From Deltaproteobacteria bacterium (GTDB lineage: Bacteria > Desulfobacterota > GWC2-55-46 > DRQE01), in contig DRQE01000100.1 of NCBI GenBank assembly GCA_011371515.1, forward strand, positions 1 through 14,866: a stretch of DNA of 14,866 nt, written 5' to 3'. This document shows positions 1 through 6,246 of this stretch, piece by piece (the first letter of the stretch is position 1; each line of letters starts with the position of its first letter). Under the pieces are notes generated by a model, which was not told where the DNA came from, ran no database searches, and saw only the letters and a list, made by a program, of their open reading frames with translations. The position numbers and the translations under genes are program-made.

Positions 1-677
1 TGGAGGCAATCCTCGACATAAAGAGCCGGGGTAAGGGGGTGATAGTTGCAGGGGGCACAGGGCTTTACATAAGGGCACTTATCTACGGGCTCTTTGAAGG
101 TGTGGGGGCTTGTCCTGAGGTTAGAAAAAAACTTCTTAAAGAGGCCCAGGAACTTGGTAGAGCCCACCTCTACCAGAAGCTCTTAAGTGTAGACCCTGAG
201 GCAGCCCGCACAATACACCCGCACAACATAAACCGCATCGTGCGTGCCCTTGAGGTATTCTACACCACAGGTAAACCCATCTCTTTTTTTCAGAAGGAAC
301 ACGGATTTAAAGAAGAAAGGCTTGTAACCCTTAAGATAGCACTTACAAAACCACGCAAGATTCTGTATAAAGATATAGAGGCACGGGTGGACAGAATGCT
401 TGAAGAGGGGCTCGTCGAGGAGGTAAAAAGGCTTCTCAGCATGGGCTACACAAAGGAGCTAAAGCCCCTTCAGGCAATAGGATATAGAGAGATTATAGAT
501 TACCTTGAGGGTAGAACGACTCTGGATGAGGCTGTAAGGAGGCTTAAAAAGAATACCAAGGACTATGCAAAACGCCAGATTACATGGCTTAAGAAGGAAA
601 AGGGTATAATATGGTTTAATCCTGAACAAAAAGAGGATATAATCAATAGGGTAAAGGCTTTCCTTAAGAAAGACTAA
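1..677 (+). CDS. miaA: tRNA dimethylallyltransferase MiaA, 5'-truncated by the window edge
   Basis: MiaA transfers a dimethylallyl group from DMAPP to N6 of A37 in tRNAs that read UNN codons, in the cytosol. The frame is open from nt 3 and gives 224 residues, against roughly 300-320 for the family, so the N-terminal P-loop region lies upstream of the window. Family blocks are clear: VAGGTGLYIRAL near the left edge, then IHPHNINRIVRALEVF, KPLQAIGYREI, and YAKRQITWLKK followed by IIWFN near the C-terminus. The GTG at 39 is an internal Val codon, not a start, because the homologous sequence continues upstream of it. It ends in TAA at 675-677. The next gene starts 16 nt later on the same strand, so this looks like the first visible gene of an operon running to pgsA. 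The family call is secure. Confidence 0.95.
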   Translation, partial: EAILDIKSRGKGVIVAGGTGLYIRALIYGLFEGVGACPEVRKKLLKEAQELGRAHLYQKLLSVDPEAARTIHPHNINRIVRALEVFYTTGKPISFFQKEHGFKEERLVTLKIALTKPRKILYKDIEARVDRMLEEGLVEEVKRLLSMGYTKELKPLQAIGYREIIDYLEGRTTLDEAVRRLKKNTKDYAKRQITWLKKEKGIIWFNPEQKEDIINRVKAFLKKD

Positions 678-693
678 CAAAGGGGAATCAGGG

Positions 694-1401
694 ATGATTT
701 ATAGACTCCTGCTCACTCTATCTATATGCCTGATGGTGGCACTACCAAACTTTTCGGCTGCTGCAGGGCTTGTTGTCAAAGCAGAGGGCAGCTGGCAGAA
801 GGGCAAGGTAGAGACCGATGCAAAAAGGCTTGCAACAGAGAAGGCACTCCACAGCGCTGTGGAAAAGGCCATAAGGCTTATACTCGGTGAGCAAGAAAAA
901 GAGAAGGTCAAGAAGTTCCTTGAGGATCAGGTCTATGGTGCAGACCCCATGAAGTATGTGCTGAATTACAGAATACTCTCTGCGGGCTGGATAACCCACT
1001 TCGACACACTCGACAGAACAGAGGATGCAGACTCAACCCAGCCCTTTGGCATAGAAAAATACCATGTATGGATAGAGGCAACCATAGACGAGCAGACCCT
1101 GAGGGAAGACCTGCGCGAACTCATACCACCTGAAAAACGGCTCATAACAGAGGTGCTCGTGGTAATACTTGGGCTTGAAGACTACGGTACATTTGAAAGT
1201 ATAAAAAATAGTATAGAGGAGCTATCCCTTGTAAGGGAGGTCTCCTACGATAGTTTCTCGAGTGTGAAGACCACCCTTAAGGTGGCTGTGTTCGGCTCTG
1301 GACACGACCTTTACGAGAAACTCAGAGAGAAAGATACAAGCCTCATAATCATACCAGCAGGACTCCAGAAGGTCATAATAACTCCAGACAGAGGATACTG
1401 A
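694..1401 (+). CDS. Secreted/periplasmic protein with FlgT-like N-terminal pattern, function unknown
   Basis: I do not recognise a named gene. The 235-residue product starts with a clear signal peptide: Arg at residue 4, a hydrophobic core at about 5-17, and an Ala-rich cleavage region at about 21-24. The mature N-terminus has the pattern 'AEG...A...A...KAL..AVEKA...L', then YRILSAGW and YHVWIEATID. This resembles the N-terminal domain of FlgT/LPP20-type envelope proteins, in which Ala-rich helices precede a 'yrV.veatvd' strand. The second half (about 147-235) looks like a small alpha/beta domain with strands such as EVLVVILGL and LKVAVFGSG. An AGGGG at 681-685 sits 8 nt before the ATG, which supports this start. 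It lies 16 nt after miaA and 4 nt before a lipoprotein gene, which suggests a joint envelope function. The domain assignment is by eye and only moderately secure. Confidence 0.6.
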   Translation: MIYRLLLTLSICLMVALPNFSAAAGLVVKAEGSWQKGKVETDAKRLATEKALHSAVEKAIRLILGEQEKEKVKKFLEDQVYGADPMKYVLNYRILSAGWITHFDTLDRTEDADSTQPFGIEKYHVWIEATIDEQTLREDLRELIPPEKRLITEVLVVILGLEDYGTFESIKNSIEELSLVREVSYDSFSSVKTTLKVAVFGSGHDLYEKLREKDTSLIIIPAGLQKVIITPDRGY

Positions 1402-1405
1402 AAGG

Positions 1406-2011
1406 ATGATAAAGAAGACCCTTTTATTTCTCTTACTGACTATACTTATAGGTGGCTGTGCGGGGATGGTGGAGCACAGACTTTCTAAAGAGTTTGCCCT
1501 CTCACAGCCAGAAAGTGTGGCAATACTGCCCGTACACGGCGAGGGCCCAGAGCGTGCAAAACGCATCTTAAGAGAGATGACCGCAAGAAACATAAAAGAT
1601 AAGAACTACAGGATAAAACCACTCGATGAGACCGACAGGATACTGAAGACACTGGACCCACAAAAGAAGATAAAGGCGCAAGAGGTGGTGGAACTTCTCG
1701 GTACAGACTCGATTCTGCTTGTGAACATAACCGAGTGGGACGAAAGTCTCGTAACACCCTATGGAGCCCTTAGTATAGAAGTTACATTCACCCTCTATGG
1801 AAAGGAGGGCACCATACTGTGGAGTGCAGAGAGCAGGGAGAAACAGAACAGCATAAAGCTGGATAAAGAACTCCTCAAGATGGGTGTGATAGAGGTCTAT
1901 GAGCCCATGCTGGAACGACTTACAGAGGCAGCCCTCTTTACTCTTCCAGACAGAAAACCCGAGGAAAGACCAGAAAAGAAAAAGAAGAAACGCTTCTTCG
2001 ACTGGCTCTAA
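1406..2011 (+). CDS. Putative lipoprotein, GNA1162/DUF799-like
   Basis: A 201-residue protein with a lipoprotein signal: KK at 3-4, a hydrophobic stretch at 5-15, and a lipobox ending IGG-C at Cys18. Residue 19 is Ala, so outer-membrane sorting would be expected if the E. coli +2 rule applies here. After the anchor comes PESVAILPV, then ELLGTDSILLVNITEWD and a strand pair containing EVTFTLYG and GTILWSAESRE. That order (a 'P.si.vLPp' strand, a 'GaDavl.v.I..w' strand, then 'g.lLW...') matches the GNA1162/DUF799 lipoprotein fold, which is related to TolB/CsgG N-domains. The C-terminus is charged and Lys-rich, ending in RFFDWL. It starts 4 nt after the upstream gene, with AAAGG directly before the ATG and GAGG at 1391-1394. 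The substrate or partner is unknown. The lipoprotein call is firm and the family call is moderate. Confidence 0.65.
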   Translation: MIKKTLLFLLLTILIGGCAGMVEHRLSKEFALSQPESVAILPVHGEGPERAKRILREMTARNIKDKNYRIKPLDETDRILKTLDPQKKIKAQEVVELLGTDSILLVNITEWDESLVTPYGALSIEVTFTLYGKEGTILWSAESREKQNSIKLDKELLKMGVIEVYEPMLERLTEAALFTLPDRKPEERPEKKKKKRFFDWL

Positions 2012-2020
2012 GGAAGGCCT

Positions 2021-2575
2021 ATGAAGTCGTTTATAATAAACTCTCTCAATATACCGAACCTTCTGACCATATCAAGGCTTCTGCTCGTCCCGTTTTTCGT
2101 GGGGCTTGTGGTCTACGAGAAGTTCTACTGGGCACTGGTCGTATTCATAATAGCAGGTCTTACCGATGCACTCGATGGATTTATAGCCAAAAGGTTCAAC
2201 CTCGTAACGGAGTTCGGCCGAAGCATGGATCCACTGGCAGACAAGTTCCTCCTTATCTCTGCCTTTCTGGTGCTCACCATAAAGGGCTGGATACCGCTTT
2301 TTCTGTGCATACTGGTGATATTGAGAGACATGCTCATAGTTACAGGCTACATGCTTCTTAGAAGCGGTGGAAGAAAGGTAACCATTGGACCAAGTATCCC
2401 CGGTAAAATAACCACCGCTCTACAGATACTCACCGTGATAGGTGCACTGGTCCTAAAAGGTCTCATGGATACGGCATTCTATGTTGTGGTGGGGCTTACA
2501 ACCCTTTTCACCGTATACAGCGGTGTGGACTATGCCCTGAAGGGGCTCAGGGTGCAGCTTAAAAACCAAGGCTGA
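2021..2575 (+). CDS. pgsA: CDP-diacylglycerol-glycerol-3-phosphate 3-phosphatidyltransferase (PgsA)
   Basis: This integral membrane enzyme condenses CDP-diacylglycerol with sn-glycerol-3-phosphate to form phosphatidylglycerophosphate, the committed step to phosphatidylglycerol and cardiolipin. The 184-residue length is normal for PgsA. The N-terminus has the typical NIPNLLTISRLLLVP block at residues 10-24. The CDP-alcohol phosphotransferase signature is present as D49, D52, G53, A56, G66, D70 and D74, with DPLADK at 70-75. The position after A56 is Lys57 (then Arg58), where the consensus usually has Arg. About five or six hydrophobic segments follow from residue 20 to the end. AAGGAAGG at 2010-2016, overlapping the previous stop codon, supports the ATG. 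It is the last gene of the plus-strand run and stops at 2575, touching the stop codon of the convergent gene. Other CDP-alcohol transferases share the signature, but length and N-terminus favour PgsA. Confidence 0.9.
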   Translation: MKSFIINSLNIPNLLTISRLLLVPFFVGLVVYEKFYWALVVFIIAGLTDALDGFIAKRFNLVTEFGRSMDPLADKFLLISAFLVLTIKGWIPLFLCILVILRDMLIVTGYMLLRSGGRKVTIGPSIPGKITTALQILTVIGALVLKGLMDTAFYVVVGLTTLFTVYSGVDYALKGLRVQLKNQG

Positions 2576-3397
2576 CTATATTGCCTCTGGCAGATGGCGT
2601 ATCTCCTGCAGTGTGAATACAGGACCCTCCTCACAGGTGTAAATGCTGTTTATCTGGCAGTGACCACACTTACCCATCCCGCACTTCATCTTTCGCTCCA
2701 GCGATAGATATATATCCTCACCCCTTACGCTGCGGTTGCCAAGGCTAAGTATTACATACTTGTACATGACAGGAGGACCAACTATACAGCATACGCTGTT
2801 GTCCTCATCTATATCTACCTGAGGTATGAGGGTGGTTACAACCCCTACATTTCCCTTCCATCCGGGGTATGCCCTGTCTATGGTAAGCCTTACATCCACC
2901 CCAGCTTTCTGCCAAAGCTCAAGCTCTTCTTCAAACAGTATCTCCTTGGGGCTCTTGACCCCGTAAAGGAGTGTGAGGCGTCCGTAGTCTTCTCTTTCTG
3001 CGAGCACCTCTTTTATCAGAGACCTCAAGGGTACAAGCCCTATTCCACCTGCTATGAACAATATGTCTTTTCCGTGCATCCTTTCGGTGGGAAACCCCCT
3101 GCCAAAGGGCCCCCTTATCCAGATGGTATCGCCTGCCCGTAGTTTATGGAGTATGGTTGTGAGGCTACCCACCCTTCTTATACATAGCTCCACCATATCT
3201 TTTTCAGATGGGGGTGAAGATATTGATATGGGTGCCTCTCCGTAGCCAGCAAGACCCACCATTATGAACTGACCGGGTGTGAACCCGAACCCCTGCGGGC
3301 GGGGAAAGACAAAAAGGCTCTCCTTCTCTGTAAGCCTTTCCACCCTCTCAAGCCTTACAGGCTGGGGCATGTAGGGATGTGCGTCAGCTCTTTGCAT
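2576..3397 (-). CDS. Sulfhydrogenase gamma / anaerobic sulfite reductase B-type FAD-NAD(P)-binding subunit
   Basis: A 273-residue flavoprotein of the ferredoxin-NADP reductase superfamily. In this subfamily it passes electrons between NAD(P)H and an FeS partner through FAD and a [2Fe-2S] cluster, in the cytosol. The FAD part includes FTPGQFIMVGL (39-49) and EAPISISSPP (54-63), the subfamily form of the FAD-binding R-x-Y-S motif. The nucleotide-binding part includes FIAGGIGLVPLRSLI (114-128) and CCIVGPPVMYKYV (203-215). A C-terminal Cys set (C239, C244, C247, C255) is the expected [2Fe-2S] site. It overlaps the 3' end of the upstream FeS-subunit gene by 14 nt, which suggests translational coupling. 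Shine-Dalgarno signal before the ATG at 3397 is weak; Met10 is an alternative start. No hydrogenase delta/alpha subunit and no siroheme AsrC gene follows, because pgsA converges immediately, so the electron partner is unknown. Confidence 0.85.
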   Translation of the reverse strand: MQRADAHPYMPQPVRLERVERLTEKESLFVFPRPQGFGFTPGQFIMVGLAGYGEAPISISSPPSEKDMVELCIRRVGSLTTILHKLRAGDTIWIRGPFGRGFPTERMHGKDILFIAGGIGLVPLRSLIKEVLAEREDYGRLTLLYGVKSPKEILFEEELELWQKAGVDVRLTIDRAYPGWKGNVGVVTTLIPQVDIDEDNSVCCIVGPPVMYKYVILSLGNRSVRGEDIYLSLERKMKCGMGKCGHCQINSIYTCEEGPVFTLQEIRHLPEAI

Positions 3398-4409
3398 CTT
3401 TTATAAGCTCGTTGGTTACATCTGTTATGTTTATACCCACAAGGCAGGCCCTGCTGCATCTGCCGCAACCCACACAGAAAAGCCCATCGAAGCGGTCTGC
3501 AAGATAGCGGAACTTACGGTTGAACCTGTGCCTTAATCGTTCGGAGCGGTCTTTTCTGAAGTTGTGTCCACCTGCAACCTTTGCAAAGTCCTCCAGTGTG
3601 CAGCCATCCCATACCCTGTATCTGCGAGCCTCCTTGAGGTCAAGTGTTACATCGTCTCTTACATCGAAGCAGTAGCATGTGGGACACACATGATTGCAGC
3701 TTCCACAACCATAGCATATGCTGCCTATTCTTTCCCACAGGGGGTGCTCGTAGCTTCCTGCATAGACGAGGGGAAGCTCCTCCTTTCTGGCATCGAGGCA
3801 GCGGGTGAAACCTTTAAGTTTCTTCTCCCTGTGTGCTTTTACCTCTTCAAGGTGTTTTTTGGCTGCCTTTTCTGGTTTCGTATATCTTTTAAGAAGTCTT
3901 CTACCCTTTTCGGTGCCCACCCTTACGAGGTAGCCCCTTTTGAGCTCGTGAAAGAAAAGGTCAAACCCCTCGTCTGCATCCATGGTGCCAAGGGACTGAC
4001 AGAAGCAGAACTCATCGGGCAAACACTCTGTGCCTATAAGGATGGTCTTCTTTCTTCTCTCAAGGTAGTTCACATCACCCCTACCGTGGGAGAAGACCCT
4101 GTCAAGAAGCCCTATTGCGTGTATATCGCAGGGATGAAGCCCCATAATGACCTGCTCGCGGGCTTCCACCACAGGCTCTGCCTTTCCGTCTTCAAGGTTG
4201 AACCTTAATAGTAACTCTCTTGGTGGAAAGAGAAACTCCTTTGGGGACAGATGTGTTGGCTTTGCTGAGAGCACGAGTTCCTCTGGCTCCTCTATCTTCT
4301 TGAAGACAGGGAAGCCATCCCTCTCTACGGTGCCATAGAGGGGGTACTTCTTAATAACCCCCTTCAGGAAGGCAAGAAAGCCCTTCTTGTCTACGAAGTA
4401 ACTTGCCAT
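3384..4409 (-). CDS. Sulfhydrogenase beta / anaerobic sulfite reductase A-type 4Fe-4S subunit
   Basis: A 341-residue iron-sulfur protein that pairs with the downstream flavin subunit to relay electrons. Family blocks are MGLHPCDIHAIGLLDRVF (89-106), ECLPDEFCFCQSLGTMDADEG (about 128-148) and FDLFFHEL. Two ferredoxin-like clusters follow: C232, C235, C238, C242 (with extra C245 and C247), and C312, C315, C318, C322. The residue after C322 is Leu rather than the usual Pro. I start it at the ATG at 4407-4409, because MASYFVDKKGFLAFLKGVIK matches the usual N-terminus of the family. A longer open frame back to 4598 is hydrophobic, unrelated sequence overlapping the divergent gene. There is no Shine-Dalgarno before this ATG, and a strong predicted promoter lies so close that the leader would be only about 8 nt. 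HydB- and AsrA-type names are equally possible. Confidence 0.85.
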   Translation of the reverse strand: MASYFVDKKGFLAFLKGVIKKYPLYGTVERDGFPVFKKIEEPEELVLSAKPTHLSPKEFLFPPRELLLRFNLEDGKAEPVVEAREQVIMGLHPCDIHAIGLLDRVFSHGRGDVNYLERRKKTILIGTECLPDEFCFCQSLGTMDADEGFDLFFHELKRGYLVRVGTEKGRRLLKRYTKPEKAAKKHLEEVKAHREKKLKGFTRCLDARKEELPLVYAGSYEHPLWERIGSICYGCGSCNHVCPTCYCFDVRDDVTLDLKEARRYRVWDGCTLEDFAKVAGGHNFRKDRSERLRHRFNRKFRYLADRFDGLFCVGCGRCSRACLVGINITDVTNELIKDAKS

Positions 4410-4423
4410 ATCAACTGTGGTAA

Positions 4424-4452
4424 AGTATACCAGAAACCCTGAACAGTGGCAA
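4424..4452 (-). promoter_or_regulatory. Predicted sigma70-type promoter for the beta/gamma electron-transfer genes
   Basis: On the minus strand there is TTGCCA (4447-4452), a 17-nt spacer, then TATACT (4424-4429) preceded by TGG, which makes an extended -10. Match and spacing are both close to the sigma70 consensus. A start site 6-8 nt downstream would fall near 4416-4418, only about 7-9 nt before the ATG at 4409. This is a prediction from sequence alone. Confidence 0.6.
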
Positions 4453-4466
4453 TTCCACCCGCAGGC

Positions 4467-4496
4467 TTGTAAAAAATACGCACCCTGTGTGATAAT
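4467..4496 (+). promoter_or_regulatory. Predicted sigma70-type promoter for the radical SAM/rng operon
   Basis: TTGTAA (4467-4472), an 18-nt spacer and GATAAT (4491-4496), with TGT directly before the -10 to give an extended -10. A start near 4503 would leave a leader of about 25 nt before the ATG at 4528. It is back to back with the minus-strand promoter; their -35 boxes are 14 nt apart. It is weaker than the minus-strand promoter at the -35. Confidence 0.45.
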
Positions 4497-4527
4497 ATTA
4501 AAACAACTTTTTAGTGAAAAAAAAGGA

Positions 4528-6225
4528 ATGAAGACCATCTGGAAGATAAAGAAAGGGCTTAAAGACATACTCTCCCGTGAAAGGGGCACCATACACAAGG
4601 AGGCAGGCGGAAGGCTGAGGGTGGCACTGCTCTATCCGAACACCTACAGGGCAGGTATGAGCAACCTTGGTTTTCAGACCGTCTACAGGCTTCTGAACGA
4701 GCGTGCCGACACCGTGTGTGAGAGGGCATTTCTTCCCGAAAAGAAGACCCTCGAAGAGATGGAAAGAAGCCGCACCCCGCTGCTCACCCTTGAAAGCCAG
4801 ACACCTGTTGACAGGTTCCATGTGGTGGCATTCTCGGTATCCTTTGAAGAGGACTACCTAAATGTGCTCCGTCTTCTTGAGCTATCACGCATCCCCCTTT
4901 ATTCAAAAGAGCGCACGGGTAGACCACTTATAGTGGCTGGTGGATGTGCGCCATCACTCAATCCAGAACCACTGTCAGAGTTTATAGATATCTTCTTCAT
5001 AGGCGAGGCAGAAGAAAGGCTTACAGACCTTATGGATACTGTAACAGCCACACTGGATATGGATAAAGAAGAAGCCCTCCGCAGGCTCACAACTGTGGAG
5101 AGTGTGTATGTGCCATCTTTCTACAGGTTCCACTTTAAAGACGAAAGGGTTGAATCCATAGAGGCGCTGGCTCCTGCCAGAATGCCTGTAAGGAGGGCTA
5201 TGGTGAAGGATGTGGACTCATATCTGCCTTCCACAGCCCTGTTCACCCCACTTACAGAGTTTGGCAACACACTGCTCGTTGAGGTAGAAAGGGGTTGTCC
5301 CCGTGGCTGCAGGTTCTGTGCCGCAGGCTTCCTGTACCTTCCGCCAAGATGGAGAAAGAAAGCCCTTATAGAAGAATGCATCGAACACATACCAGAGGAC
5401 ATAAGCCGTGTGGGGCTTGTGGGCTCTGCCGTATCAGAGTATCCAGCTCTCAAAGAGATACTTAAGAGGTTCTCCGACAGGGTTGACATAACTCTATCTT
5501 CCTTAAGGCTCGATGTGCTCGACGATGAGCTTCTAAGACTTCTTAAAGCCTCTGGCTATACCACAATAACGGTGGCTCCAGAGGCAGGCTCGGAAAGGCT
5601 GAGAAGGATTATAAACAAGCCCCTTGGAGACGAAGAAATCATCCATGGCTTCGAGATGATACAGGAGGCAGGCTTCCATCGGCTAAAACTCTACTTCATG
5701 ATAGGACTTCCAGAAGAGACGGATGAGGACATCCTTTCGATGGCAGCCCTTGTAAGAAGGGCAAGAGAGATTCTTAAAGGCGGACACATAACCGTAAGTG
5801 TTACACCCTTCGTGCCAAAACCACTTACCCCATTTCAATGGCACAGGTTCGAGCATACAGATGTGCTTAAGGCGCGCTACAGACTCCTCAAGAAGACCCT
5901 GTCTGGCACGAAGGGTGTGGAGATAAAACCCATATCCATGGATGCCTCCCTTGTACAGGCATATCTTTCAAGAGCAGACCGAAGGGCATCTAGAGTGCTC
6001 ACACTGGCACTTAAGACAGGCTGGAAGAAGGCACTCAAAGAGTACAAAGACTTCATAGAGGCATCAATTCACCGTCAAAGAGACTACGAAGAGCCACTTC
6101 CATGGGACACGATAGACAGTGGAATAAGAAAACTCTACCTGTGGGAGGAATACACAAGGGCACTTGAAGAAAAGACCACACCCCCCTGCAGACCGGAAGT
6201 TTGCACGAGATGTGGAGTATGCTGA
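4528..6225 (+). CDS. B12-type radical SAM protein, paralogue of the next gene, lacking the DUF2344 domain
   Basis: A 565-residue radical SAM protein of unknown substrate. Residues 30-250 form the Rossmann-like, cobalamin-domain-type N-terminal half (ALLYPNTYRAGMSNLG at 33-48, PLIVAGGCAPSLNPEP at 133-148, FFIGEAEERL). The radical SAM core follows, with C257, C261 and C264 in RGCPRGCRFC binding the SAM [4Fe-4S] cluster, then VAPEAGSERLRR, LYFMIGLPEETDED and VTPFVPKPLTPFQW. The protein ends in a CX4CX2CX2C set (C554, C559, C562, C565), with the last Cys as the final residue. It aligns along its length with the TIGR03960-type protein encoded 21 nt downstream but stops where that one continues. 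The ATG at 4528 fits the homologous N-terminus; GGA sits almost against it, an unusually short spacing. In-frame sequence back to 4417 shows no family resemblance. Confidence 0.85.
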   Translation: MKTIWKIKKGLKDILSRERGTIHKEAGGRLRVALLYPNTYRAGMSNLGFQTVYRLLNERADTVCERAFLPEKKTLEEMERSRTPLLTLESQTPVDRFHVVAFSVSFEEDYLNVLRLLELSRIPLYSKERTGRPLIVAGGCAPSLNPEPLSEFIDIFFIGEAEERLTDLMDTVTATLDMDKEEALRRLTTVESVYVPSFYRFHFKDERVESIEALAPARMPVRRAMVKDVDSYLPSTALFTPLTEFGNTLLVEVERGCPRGCRFCAAGFLYLPPRWRKKALIEECIEHIPEDISRVGLVGSAVSEYPALKEILKRFSDRVDITLSSLRLDVLDDELLRLLKASGYTTITVAPEAGSERLRRIINKPLGDEEIIHGFEMIQEAGFHRLKLYFMIGLPEETDEDILSMAALVRRAREILKGGHITVSVTPFVPKPLTPFQWHRFEHTDVLKARYRLLKKTLSGTKGVEIKPISMDASLVQAYLSRADRRASRVLTLALKTGWKKALKEYKDFIEASIHRQRDYEEPLPWDTIDSGIRKLYLWEEYTRALEEKTTPPCRPEVCTRCGVC

Positions 6226-6246
6226 AGTGAGGAGGTATGGGCAGCA

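Noticed and set aside
2535-2552. Hairpin CCCTGA/TCAGGG near the end of pgsA as a terminator
   Set aside because: Only a 6-bp stem, inside the coding sequence, followed by A-rich rather than T-rich sequence.
3564-4208. Plus-strand open frame (214 codons) opposite the beta subunit gene
   Set aside because: Antisense to a gene with clear FeS motifs, with no own motif.
4486-4512. FNR/CRP/Rex-type operator in the divergent promoter region
   Set aside because: Only one TGTGA half-site is present; no matching second half at the required spacing.
4417-4527. N-terminal extension of the first radical SAM protein back to 4417
   Set aside because: It would place the start upstream of the predicted promoter and adds residues with no family similarity; homologous sequence begins after the ATG at 4528.
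4410-4598. N-terminal extension of the beta subunit gene into the divergent gene
   Set aside because: The extra 63 residues are hydrophobic and Cys/Phe-rich, do not resemble the family, span both predicted promoters and overlap the radical SAM start.
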